Below, piece by piece: positions 1 through 9,986 of a DNA stretch of 64,000 bases (the first letter of the stretch is position 1; every line of letters starts with the position of its first letter). This DNA is from Microbacterium rhizosphaerae (lineage in GTDB: Bacteria; Actinomycetota; Actinomycetes; Actinomycetales; Microbacteriaceae), in the NCBI RefSeq assembly GCF_034120055.1, contig NZ_CP139368.1, forward strand, positions 3,993,056-4,057,055. The letters are read 5' to 3'. Both the position numbers and the translations under genes were made by a program. The notes below the pieces were generated by a model. The model saw nothing but the letters and a program-made list of their open reading frames with translations, ran no database searches and had not been told where the DNA came from.

Positions 1-957
1 ATCCGCGAGCAGCAGGGCCGCACGGCCGTCTTCGAACGTCGGACTCGTCGACTGCCGACCACGCACAAGGTTGATGAACTCGCGCAGCTCTGCCCGATAT
101 GCGACGGAGTACCGCTCAAGGAAGAACGGCTCGTACGGAGGCTTGCCCTCGACGCTTGTCGCGGTGGACAGGCTCACCAAGCTGGTGGGCATGTTCGAAA
201 CGCTCAGGGTGCCGTGCGCGCCGAACGCTTCGATTCGCTGGTCATAGCCGACGGCGCTGTGGCGCGAGTTGATGATTGTGACGATGGTCCCGGATGCGCC
301 GCGGAGGGTCGTGACCGCCGTGTCAAAGTCGCCGTGCTCGCGCGCGCCGGCGTCGAAGGTACTCGTTCCTGTCGCCGTCACCTCGATGATGTCGTCGACG
401 AAGAACCTGGCCATGTCGAAGTCGTGGATGGTCATGTCGCGGAAGATTCCCCCCGACACGGCCACATACGACGCCGGCGGTGCCGACGGATCGCGACTGA
501 TGATTGTCAGCTGCTCGAGCGCGCCGATCTCGCCGGCAGCGACTCTCGCACGGGCGCTCGAAAAGCCAGGGTCGAACCGGCGGTTGAACCCGAGCGCGAC
601 GGGGACTCCCGACTCCAGAACCCGGGGCCGCAGGGCATCGACTCGGGAGATGTCGAGGTCGATGGGCTTCTCGCAGAGCACCGGGATGCGGGCGTCCACC
701 GCCTGGGCGATGAGGTCGACGTGTGTCGGCGTCGGCGACGCGATCAGAATGGCGTCGACCTGTCCGGAGGCGAAGACCTCATCGGCATTGTCGGTGGCGG
801 TGCCTCCGTAAATAGCTGCGACGGCCCGCGCGCCGTCGACGAATGGGTCGGCAACCCAGGCAAGCTCGGCATCGGGCTCGGCCGCGATGCTGGCAGCATG
901 CACCTGCCCGATGCGGCCGCTGCCGATGAGGCCGAAGCGGAGGGGGCGTTCAGTCAC
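1..957 (-). CDS. Gfo/Idh/MocA-family oxidoreductase, probable inositol 2-dehydrogenase (3' end outside window)
   Basis: The reading frame is open from a GTG at 957 to the window edge, so the C-terminus is missing. The protein starts MTERPLRFGLIGSGRIGQVH, an N-terminal Rossmann fold (GSGRIG). It continues with the family motif LCEKPID, whose Lys-Pro is the catalytic/NAD-binding signature of Gfo/Idh/MocA enzymes, and a downstream substrate-barrel region containing HDFDMARFF (Asp-His pair expected in inositol dehydrogenases). The GTG is preceded by AGAAGGA. It lies 17 nt after the iolE-like gene, as the last visible gene of the iolB-iolD-iolE-like operon, so oxidation of myo-inositol (or scyllo-inositol) to an inosose is the likely role. 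Family assignment is firm; substrate is inferred from context. Confidence 0.85.
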   Translation of the reverse strand, partial: MTERPLRFGLIGSGRIGQVHAASIAAEPDAELAWVADPFVDGARAVAAIYGGTATDNADEVFASGQVDAILIASPTPTHVDLIAQAVDARIPVLCEKPIDLDISRVDALRPRVLESGVPVALGFNRRFDPGFSSARARVAAGEIGALEQLTIISRDPSAPPASYVAVSGGIFRDMTIHDFDMARFFVDDIIEVTATGTSTFDAGAREHGDFDTAVTTLRGASGTIVTIINSRHSAVGYDQRIEAFGAHGTLSVSNMPTSLVSLSTATSVEGKPPYEPFFLERYSVAYRAELREFINLVRGRQSTSPTFEDGRAALLLAD

Positions 958-974
958 GGTCGATCCTTCTCTGG

Positions 975-1888
975 TCAGGCCCATGGGGCCAGTGCGTCGC
1001 GGTTGGTGCGCTGGTCTGCGGCACGCTGGGCACGGAATCGGTCGATGGCAACACCAGGACCGTTGAGGACGTCCTGTTCCACGACGATCCATCCGTCGTA
1101 GCCCTGATCGGCGACGGCGGCCATGACCCCTGCAAGGTCGATATCGCCTTTGCCGAATGCGACGAACGCGCCTGATGACCACACTTCGGGCATTCCTCCC
1201 CCGGCGTTCAACACTCGTCGCAGTTCTCCGAGATCGACGTCTTTGAGGTGCAGATGGTTGATCCGGCTTCCCCAGCGCCTGACGAAATCGACGGGATCTC
1301 CACCGGCGATGAAGAGGTGTCCGGTGTCGAGTGTGAGGTCGATGTCCACGTTCGCGAGGAACCGGTCGATCTCCTCGGGCGACTCGACGAAGGTGCCGGC
1401 GTGATGATGGAACGTGGGCTCGAATCCCGACGCACGCACCAATGCAGCAGCTCGCTCCGCGTTCGCGGCCAGTCTCGCCCATGCCGGTCCCGGCAGCGGA
1501 TCGAGCTCGCCACCCCGCCCTGGGTGCGCGCGCCTCACCGCTGAGCCGTCGTCGGCGAGGGTCGGCAACGGCAGTCGGGACGGCCCTCTGGATGCCGCAT
1601 CGGAGAAGACGGCGAGTGCCTCTCGAAGCGTGGGCAGCGCCGCCTCGAAGGCGTCGTCATCGGTGAACGGCAGTTGCACCCATCCCCCCGCGAGGTCGAG
1701 ATCGAAGCGGTCGAGTCGGTGGGCAAGTTTCCTCCCTCGACCGAGGTAACCGAGGGGGCCGAGGTCGACGCCGACATAACCGGCCTGTGCGAGGATCTCG
1801 AGCATGTCGTCGGGTGAGACGATGTCGGCTCCCTCGGGGGTCATCTCGAAGACGCCGAAGCTGACGGGTGCTCCTGCGACAGACGCCT

Positions 1889-1892
<4 letters not shown>
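975..1892 (-). CDS. iolE: Sugar phosphate isomerase/epimerase-type TIM barrel, IolE-like (inosose dehydratase candidate)
   Basis: A 305-residue AP-endonuclease-2-type TIM barrel starting MKASVAGAPVSFGVFEMTPEG. Metal-ligand-type segments are visible: FHHHAGTFVES, LDTGHLFIAGG and INHLHLKDV, typical of the xylose-isomerase-like barrel shared by IolE, IolI and IolH. The chosen ATG overlaps the iolD stop in an ATGA, which excludes the longer upstream frame. In inositol catabolism IolE dehydrates 2-keto-myo-inositol to the dione cleaved by IolD, and this gene sits directly between iolD and the dehydrogenase. IolI/IolH-type isomerases share the fold, so the exact step is not certain. Confidence 0.8.
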
Positions 1893-3809
<1,917 letters not shown>

Positions 3810-3817
<8 letters not shown>

Positions 3818-4733
3818 TCGCGCCGGCCTTTCTGGTGTCGCCCGTGAAGGGAAGTCTCGGGTCCAGCCGCTGCTCGTCCCAGCTTGCCCGCACCCACGCA
3901 TGGGCGGGGTCGTCCGTGATGAGCCACGCCCGATCAGGGTCGGGCCCGGCCATCACATTCAGGTAGTAGAGGTCGTACCCAGGGGCAGCCACGGCGGGCC
4001 CGTGATACCCGTACGGCACGAGGGCGATGTCACCCGTGCGGACCATCGCGTTGACGTCGATCTCCCCCGCTGGGGACGAGTACGCGCTGAACATGCCGAA
4101 AGCGGAATGCGGATCGACGGATGCTGCGGCCCCCCGCGTCGGGGCCGTCTCGAAGTAGTAGATCTCCTCAAGCCGCGACTCATGACCCGGGACGTGCTCG
4201 TCATGCTTGTGCGGCGGGTACGACGACCAGTTCCCGGCCGGCGTGATCACCTCGCACACGATCAGGCGCGCCGCATCCAGCGCCTGCGGCGTGCCGAAGT
4301 TGTGCACCTGCCGGCTCGACGCGCCCTTGCCGCGCAACTCGACCGGAGTGTCGGATGCCGCGATGTACTGCCAGGCCCGGCGCTCGGTCGTGGGCGCCTC
4401 GGCGACCGCGACCCGGCCGCGACCACGGATCTCCGCCGTCGTGCCGGACGGCAGGTACAGCACGTCGGTCGCGCCGGCGAAGACGGAGGCCCGACCATGA
4501 AGAAGCGTCTCCCACTCCCCTGGGTGATGGTGGTGCGTCACGAAGAATGACCCGGCAAGGGGCACGACGATGCGCTCGACTCCGGTCTCGGTGAGGGCGA
4601 GGTGGTCACCGTCGACGAGCTCGGCGACGCGGATTCCCGTGTGCTCCCACCCCGGGGTGGCGCCGTCGACGACGCTCTCCCAGCCGTCGCGGGCGAGCTC
4701 GCCGCGGCGGTGGAACCAGCGCTGGTCCGTCAT
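3810..4733 (-). CDS. iolB: 5-deoxy-glucuronate isomerase (IolB)
   Basis: A 307-residue bicupin protein starting MTDQRWFHRRGELARDGWES. The isomerase region contains the metal-binding cupin motif SYPPHKHDEHVPGHESRLEEIYYF (two His, Glu) and a late YHGPAVAAPGYDLYYLNVMAGP typical of IolB, which converts 5-deoxy-glucuronate (the IolD product) to 2-deoxy-5-keto-gluconate. The start is supported by AGAAGGA a few bases upstream. It is the first gene of the visible iol operon. The kinase iolC and aldolase iolJ, which act next, are not in the window. Confidence 0.93.
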
Positions 4734-4759
4734 GTCTGTCCTTCTGCGGAGGTGGTATC

Positions 4760-4795
4760 GGATGCCGCGACCCGCCGTCCCGGGTCGCGGCATCC
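4760..4795. terminator. Perfect 14-bp hairpin between nagB and iolB
   Basis: GGATGCCGCGACCC (4760-4773) and its exact complement GGGTCGCGGCATCC (4782-4795) flank an 8-nt loop. On the minus strand it lies downstream of nagB and only 27 nt before the iolB start. It probably terminates the DeoR-GH4-nagB transcript, with no convincing U-tract. Its position inside the iolB leader leaves little room for an iol promoter, so attenuation is an alternative. Confidence 0.7.
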
Positions 4796-4871
4796 AAGTC
4801 TTGTCAGTTGTTCTGAGTAAAAGCCGGTGTCGAGGCGGTCCAAGCCGTGCAGCGGGTGGTCCGCGAACGAT

Positions 4872-5666
4872 TCACACCATCGCTTCATCGGCGGCAAGGG
4901 CGTGCACGACGGACTCATCCCAGAGCTCGCGTGGGGTGCGCGCCAGATCGTACGCGGCGGCGCGGTCCGCGAAGACGGTGGCATTGGGATGCGTCCGCAG
5001 CATCGACGCGGGACAGTCAACGCTGACCTCCCCGACGATCATGTCGCGCAGAGCTTGCGCTTTCGACTCGCCGGTGATGACGGCCACGATGTGACGGGCG
5101 GAGCAGATAGTCGCGAGGCCCTGCGTGATAGCCCGGGTCGGCACCTCGGCCGCGGAAGCGAAGAATCGGCTGTTCGCGGCGATCGTGCTCGATTCGAGCT
5201 CGACAACACGAGTTCGTGAGTCAGCAGATGAACCCGGTTCGTTGAAGCCGAGATGGCCGTTGACACCGACACCGACGATCTGGACGTCGACGCCGCCTAC
5301 CGCCTCGATCGACCGTTCGTACTCCACGGCTGCGGCATCAGCGTCCTCCGGCACTCCCGGCGGCACCATGACGTTGGCGGGATCGAGCCCGAGCGGCCCG
5401 ACCACCTCGCGGTCGATCGTTGCGTGATAGCTGCGGGGATCGTCCGCGCGAACCCCGAGATACTCGTCGAGCGCACACACACGCAGGTCTGAGAAACTTC
5501 CATTGCTGGCCAGTTCGGTGAGCGCACGGTAAAGCGGCGCAGGCGAGGACCCCGTCGCGACGCCCAAGACGCGCGCTCCGACAGTCAGCGCCTGAAGCGC
5601 TGACGCGACCTCGCGGGCGGCCGCGGCACCGACCTCGACCTCGTCGTCGAGAACAACCAGCCTCAT
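4872..5666 (-). CDS. nagB: Glucosamine-6-phosphate deaminase
   Basis: A 264-residue NagB/6-phosphogluconolactonase-fold protein. Signatures: ATGSSP (residues 38-43, phosphate loop), ALDEYLG (65-71) and GVNGHLGFNEPG (134-145), containing the catalytic His138 and Glu143. It interconverts glucosamine-6-phosphate and fructose-6-phosphate plus ammonia. The ATG overlaps the stop of the upstream GH4 gene (ATGA), so the two are coupled. The pairing suggests the GH4 enzyme or the linked importer delivers a phosphorylated amino sugar. Confidence 0.9.
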   Translation of the reverse strand: MRLVVLDDEVEVGAAAAREVASALQALTVGARVLGVATGSSPAPLYRALTELASNGSFSDLRVCALDEYLGVRADDPRSYHATIDREVVGPLGLDPANVMVPPGVPEDADAAAVEYERSIEAVGGVDVQIVGVGVNGHLGFNEPGSSADSRTRVVELESSTIAANSRFFASAAEVPTRAITQGLATICSARHIVAVITGESKAQALRDMIVGEVSVDCPASMLRTHPNATVFADRAAAYDLARTPRELWDESVVHALAADEAMV

Positions 5667-7021
5667 CGCGTGAGGACCGCCGCGACCTCGGGGATCGCGT
5701 CGATGTAGCCGTCGACGAGCGAGCGCGCCACGGTGACGCTGTCGACAAGCGGGTGAAGCGCGAATGCGGTGACCGCCTGTTCGCGTGAGCCGGAGGTCGC
5801 GGCCGCGATGATTCCTCGTTCGACCTGCTTGATCTGTGACATCAGCCCGAGCTGGTGGAGGGTAGGCGCCGTGACGGACAGCGGGTGCACGCCGTTGGCG
5901 TCGACCATCGCTGGAATCTCTACGACCGCGTCGTCCGGAAGGCCCGAGATCGCGCCGCGGTTGCGGACATTGAGGATCATCGTGTGCCGTTCGTTTCGGG
6001 CTATCGCGTTCATGACGGCCAATGCCACGCCGGCATAGCCCTGATGCGAGGGGTCGGGTTCGTATTGCTTATGCGCGACAGGTGAGTCCTGAGTTCCCCC
6101 GGTCGCCTCGGCCATGTAGCTTGCACTGCGTCGGTCGACCGTGGACCACCACAGATCCGAACGACCTGCCGACATCTCGCCGACGCGATCGTAGAACTCG
6201 GTCTGGGTCGCAGCGAGGAAATCACCGCGCGTCTTCCCCGACTGAGCGATCGCCCGAACCGCGTCGCGGTTGTAGTAGTAGTAGTACAGGTACTCATTGG
6301 GGATGAGCCCGAGTGCACGGATCCACTCCGCGCCGAAGATCTGGCCCTCCTCGAGCCCTGCCAAGAGCACGTCGTTCGCGATCAGCTCAGGGAGCCGGTC
6401 GACGCCGTCGAAGATCAGGCCGCGCATCCAACCCAGGTGGTTGAGCCCGATGTAGTCGATCTCGACCCGGTTATGGTCAAGACCGAGAAGACTCGCCGCG
6501 CGCCGTCCAAGCCCAGACGGCGTATCGCAGATGCCCAGTACCCGGTCCCCGAGCACGCCCTGCATGGCTTCCGTGATGATGCCGGCGGGATTCGAGAAGT
6601 TGAGAACGTATGCGGACGGCGCGACATCTTTGACGCGCTGCGCGATGTCCAGCATCACGGGGAGTGTGCGGAGCGCATATGCGAGCCCACCGGGCCCGGT
6701 GGTCTCTTGTCCGAGGACGCCCAGGTCGAGCGCCACATGCTCGTCGCAGCGTCGCCCCTCCAGGCCGCCGACACGAATCGCCGAGAAGATGAAATCGCTT
6801 GCTTCGAGCGCGGCAGTGAGCTCAGTCGTCGCGGTCACCGTCGGTGCGTTCGCGACACCCTCGGCGAACTCCTCGAGGATGCGCACCATCGCGATGAGCC
6901 GCTCTTCATCGACGTCGTAGAGGACGACATGTTCCACCCGGGGCGTGCCGAGGTCATGCAGGAGCGCCTGATAGATGTAGGGCGTGCGGAACCCGCCTCC
7001 GCCCAGGATGCACAACTTCAT
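5663..7021 (-). CDS. Glycoside hydrolase family 4 enzyme (6-phospho-beta-glucosidase-like)
   Basis: A 452-residue GH4 enzyme starting MKLCILGGGGFRTPYIYQAL, with an N-terminal NAD-binding glycine motif. GH4 enzymes use NAD+ and Mn2+ in a redox-assisted elimination. The metal/substrate residues are visible: NFSNPAGI (N144-P145), GICDTPSG (Cys165-Asp166) and GLNHLGW (N194-H195). Family members act on phosphorylated disaccharides (6-phospho-beta- or alpha-glucosides) or related glycosides. The ATG overlaps the DeoR stop and the stop overlaps nagB, giving one operon DeoR-GH4-nagB. No PTS component is nearby, so how a phosphorylated substrate arises is an open question. Substrate specificity within GH4 cannot be read from sequence alone. 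Confidence 0.88.
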   Translation of the reverse strand: MKLCILGGGGFRTPYIYQALLHDLGTPRVEHVVLYDVDEERLIAMVRILEEFAEGVANAPTVTATTELTAALEASDFIFSAIRVGGLEGRRCDEHVALDLGVLGQETTGPGGLAYALRTLPVMLDIAQRVKDVAPSAYVLNFSNPAGIITEAMQGVLGDRVLGICDTPSGLGRRAASLLGLDHNRVEIDYIGLNHLGWMRGLIFDGVDRLPELIANDVLLAGLEEGQIFGAEWIRALGLIPNEYLYYYYYNRDAVRAIAQSGKTRGDFLAATQTEFYDRVGEMSAGRSDLWWSTVDRRSASYMAEATGGTQDSPVAHKQYEPDPSHQGYAGVALAVMNAIARNERHTMILNVRNRGAISGLPDDAVVEIPAMVDANGVHPLSVTAPTLHQLGLMSQIKQVERGIIAAATSGSREQAVTAFALHPLVDSVTVARSLVDGYIDAIPEVAAVLTR

Positions 7022-7791
7022 GCGATGACTACCTCTCCGCCGGAATTCCGGCACATCTCGATGAGTTCCTCAGGTGCCCCCGCCGTCGTGATCATGACGT
7101 CGATGTCGGTGATCGAGCACAGGCGAAGAGCACCTGTTCCCGGGAACTTCTTCTCACTTGCGAGCAGAACGACTCTGTCGCTCGCAGCGATCATGGACTG
7201 CTTGATCGGCGCCTCCACCGCCATGTTGTCCACAACGTGTCCGCTGGAGCGCACGCCCGTACAGCTGAGAAAGAGGACGTCCGCGCTCACCTGCGTGAGC
7301 GCGAGTTCAGTGAGCGATCCGACGAGAGTGCGGTAATTGCGTCGCACGACCCCCCCGAGCAGAAGGAGCCGGACCGCGTCATCGTCACGCAACTCATCGA
7401 AGACGGCAAGGCTCGACGTAATGACCGTGACGTCACGCCCTCGCAGGCGTCGCGCGATCAGCGGGGTCGTGGTACCGATGTCGAGAAGGACGACCTGACC
7501 GTCCGATACCAGGCCGGCCGCCGCATCGGCGATCGCCTCTTTCAGGTGTACGTCAGCTTCCGCCGCGTAATGTCCCTCATCGAGTGACTCACCGTCTTCG
7601 ACCGTTGCCCGCGGGCGCACGACGGCACCGCCGTAGGTTCGCGTCAGCTCCCCATTCTTGTCCAGGATCTCCAGATCGCGGCGGATGGTGGATTCGCTGA
7701 CATTCAGAATCTGCGCGAGGTCTCTCACAGAGGCGGCGCCGTCTGCCTGCAGTGCGGACAGGATGCTGTCCTGGCGTTGACGTAGAAGCAT
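7018..7791 (-). CDS. DeoR-family transcriptional regulator
   Basis: A 257-residue regulator. It has an N-terminal DeoR winged helix (MLLRQRQDSILSALQADGAASVRDLAQ through SESTIRRDLEILDKNGEL, the classic STIRRDL recognition helix). The C-terminal DeoRC sugar-phosphate sensor domain has LLDIGTTTPLIARRL, the anomeric-phosphate-binding type segment. The ATG at 7791 is preferred over the longer upstream frame because it begins exactly at the conserved domain. It is the first gene of the GH4-nagB operon and divergent from the PfkB-ABC operon. It probably senses a phosphorylated sugar and controls both. Confidence 0.9.
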   Translation of the reverse strand: MLLRQRQDSILSALQADGAASVRDLAQILNVSESTIRRDLEILDKNGELTRTYGGAVVRPRATVEDGESLDEGHYAAEADVHLKEAIADAAAGLVSDGQVVLLDIGTTTPLIARRLRGRDVTVITSSLAVFDELRDDDAVRLLLLGGVVRRNYRTLVGSLTELALTQVSADVLFLSCTGVRSSGHVVDNMAVEAPIKQSMIAASDRVVLLASEKKFPGTGALRLCSITDIDVMITTAGAPEELIEMCRNSGGEVVIA

Positions 7792-7810
7792 GCACCCAGC
7801 GTAACTCAAA

Positions 7811-7935
7811 GTCGCGCAAACTACGTCACCTTTCTCCAATCCTTCTCAAACACTTGTTTACAGATCTCCAACTTGCGCGACATCGATGCGCGACTTATGC
7901 TCACTCTTGCTCAAGTTCGCGCTCTGTTGCGCGAC
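7811..7935. promoter_or_regulatory. Repeated TTGCGCGAC boxes, likely DeoR operators
   Basis: The divergent region holds four copies of one box: GTCGCGCAA (inverted) at 7811-7819, TTGCGCGAC at 7873-7881, ATGCGCGAC at 7886-7894 and TTGCGCGAC at 7927-7935. Two are 13 bp apart. Repeats of this kind between a DeoR gene and its divergent operon are the usual operator arrangement. That the local DeoR binds them is inferred. Confidence 0.6.
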
Positions 7936-7975
7936 CTGCGACGAAGCCGATCATCATCGATCACGAAGGAGTGCA

Positions 7976-8932
7976 GTGTTGACAATCCCGCACAGCCCCG
8001 TGGGCTCCTTCGTGTTCGCCGGGGACACCTACTGCGACCTGGTGTTCAGCGGAGCCGAACTACCCGGCGTGGGCGAAGAGTCCTGGGCGTCGGGCTTCCG
8101 CATCGCGCCGGGCGGCGTCGCCACGCGGGCCGTGGCATCGGCGCGCACCGGAGGCTCGGCCGTGCTGTTCAGCCGGCTGGGAGATGATCCGCTCGGTGCA
8201 TACACCCACCGGGTGCTGCAGGACGAGCCGCGACTGGACACATCCTCCGTCGTTGTGGTGCGGGGTGCCCAGTCACCGGTCAGCGTCGCGGTGAGCGGCG
8301 CCCACGACCGGTCATTCATCACCTACGAGGAGCGACTTCCCGACCTTCCTGTCCCCTCCGCGCAGACGCGCTACGCAGCTGTTCAGGTCAGCCTGAGCGA
8401 AGCTGGCGTGCCCACATGGGTCGCGGACCAGCGCGCTGCAGGCGCACGGGTGTACGGCGGTGTCGGCTGGGACGGCACGGGCAAGTGGGACCTCGACCTG
8501 AGTGCACTGCTCACCGACGTGGACGTCTTCATCCCGAACGAACTCGAAGCGGCCAGGTACTCGCGCCTGCACGATCCCCGCGCCGCCGTCAAATGGCTGG
8601 CGAACTTCGTCCCACTCGCGATCGTCACCATGGGCAAGAGAGGAGTCGTTGCAGTGGACTCTGCTAACGACGTCTTCGTCGAGTTGCCGGCCGCGGTCGT
8701 CGAGTCACGCGACCCCACCGGGGCGGGAGACGTCTTCACGGGCGCCCTCGTCACGGCGGCCAGCTGGAACATCGATCTGCGCACCCAGCTTCTCATCGCA
8801 TCGCTCGCCGCATCCATCTCGGTGACGCGACTCGGCGGAGCGACGAGCGCGCCCACGTGGACAGAGATCGTCGAGTTCGCGCACCGCATCGGCGCGGATG
8901 AGCTCTCCTCGATCGATCCCGTACTCATCTGA
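7976..8932 (+). CDS. PfkB-family carbohydrate kinase
   Basis: About 318 residues, ribokinase fold. N-terminal FVFAGDTYCDLVFSG and the internal glycine-rich GGVATRAVASARTGG match the PfkB substrate region. The C-terminal DPTGAGDVFTGALV is the PfkB signature with the catalytic Asp and anion hole. Start: GTG at 7976 or TTG at 7979, both just after GAAGGAG (7965-7971); no ATG fits. It is the first gene of the plus-strand operon with the ABC importer, so it probably phosphorylates the imported sugar, cyclitol or a derivative. The substrate is not deducible from sequence. Confidence 0.85.
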   Translation: MLTIPHSPVGSFVFAGDTYCDLVFSGAELPGVGEESWASGFRIAPGGVATRAVASARTGGSAVLFSRLGDDPLGAYTHRVLQDEPRLDTSSVVVVRGAQSPVSVAVSGAHDRSFITYEERLPDLPVPSAQTRYAAVQVSLSEAGVPTWVADQRAAGARVYGGVGWDGTGKWDLDLSALLTDVDVFIPNELEAARYSRLHDPRAAVKWLANFVPLAIVTMGKRGVVAVDSANDVFVELPAAVVESRDPTGAGDVFTGALVTAASWNIDLRTQLLIASLAASISVTRLGGATSAPTWTEIVEFAHRIGADELSSIDPVLI

Positions 8933-8969
8933 TTCCCCTCACCACTATCCACCCAACGAAGGGACCCCA

Positions 8970-9986
8970 ATGAACAAGAAGCGACTCGTGTCCGCATTCG
9001 CGGCAGGTCTCGTGCTTATCGCTGGCCTTACGGCCTGTTCCGGCAACAGCGCCGCCCCGACGAAGTCGTCGAGCGCCGCGGCCGCCAGCGGCAACCTGGT
9101 CATCTACACAGGAAGCGGGCCGGAGGTGACAACTCCGCTCCTCGCGGCCTTCGCGAAGCAGTACCCCGACATCCACGTGCAGATCGTGAACGCCGGGTCC
9201 GGCGAGCTGCTCGCACGCATCACGGCCGAAGCCAACAACCCCGGCGGAGACATCTTCCTCGGCGCCTCGCCCGCCTCGTTCTCCTCTGCACCGCAGCTGT
9301 TCCAGGCGTATAAGTCCAAGGGCGACGCCGGCGAGGTGCAGCAAGACCCGCAGAACCTGTGGCACGGCTGGGACATCATGCCGCAGGCCATCCTGGTGAA
9401 CACGCAGCTCCTCCCGGACAAGTCCTCCTGGCCCAAGACACTGGCCGATCTGACGAGCTCCAAGTGGTCAGGAGGCAAGATCGCGTTCGCGGACCCGACG
9501 AAGTCGGGCACGGGCCAGTCGATCGTCCGCGGCATGGTCGCCGCGCACGGTTGGAACTACATCAGCGACCTCGCCCCCAACCTGACAGTTCTCCCCGGTT
9601 CGGACGCCATGTTCGACGCGGTCAAGGGCGGCACCCAGCCCGTCGGATTCATCAACGAGGATCTGGGCACGAAGTGGGAGCAGGCAGGCGTCCCGGTCAA
9701 GATGATCTTCCCCAAGGACGGGACCACCAACGCCCTCGACGCCTTCGGAATCATCAAGGGATCAAAGGACCTCGCAAACGCAAAGCACTTCGTGGACTTC
9801 CTCACCTCCAAGTCGGGCGGGGAGGTCACCGTGAACAAGATCCTCCGTCGTTCCACGCTCAACGGTTCGCCGACGCCGGCCGGACTCGCCAAGATCTCGA
9901 CCTTCAAGCTCATCGACACCAGCAAGATCGCGACCGAGGACGTCGCCACCAAGTTCACTGACACGGTGGCCGAGGCGCGCAAGTGA
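8970..9986 (+). CDS. ABC transporter substrate-binding lipoprotein (Fe3+/sugar-phosphate-type family)
   Basis: A 338-residue exported protein. MNKKRL, a hydrophobic stretch and the lipobox LTAC (Cys23) indicate a lipoprotein. The mature part (NLVIYTGSGPEVTTPLLAAFAKQYP, later NEDLGTKWEQAG) matches the type-2 periplasmic binding family that includes ferric-iron, aminoethylphosphonate and hexose-phosphate (AfuA) binders. The ATG follows CGAAGGGA. A GTGA overlap couples it to the permease. The sugar-catabolic neighbours make an organic phosphate or phosphorylated sugar more likely than iron. The tyrosine pair typical of ferric binders was not evident to me, but this needs alignment. Confidence 0.85.
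   Translation: MNKKRLVSAFAAGLVLIAGLTACSGNSAAPTKSSSAAAASGNLVIYTGSGPEVTTPLLAAFAKQYPDIHVQIVNAGSGELLARITAEANNPGGDIFLGASPASFSSAPQLFQAYKSKGDAGEVQQDPQNLWHGWDIMPQAILVNTQLLPDKSSWPKTLADLTSSKWSGGKIAFADPTKSGTGQSIVRGMVAAHGWNYISDLAPNLTVLPGSDAMFDAVKGGTQPVGFINEDLGTKWEQAGVPVKMIFPKDGTTNALDAFGIIKGSKDLANAKHFVDFLTSKSGGEVTVNKILRRSTLNGSPTPAGLAKISTFKLIDTSKIATEDVATKFTDTVAEARK

Noticed and set aside
4807..4871. Small minus-strand coding stretch between nagB and iolB
   Set aside because: A short protein-like run exists in one frame, but it has no start codon or ribosome-binding site of its own and ends in the hairpin.
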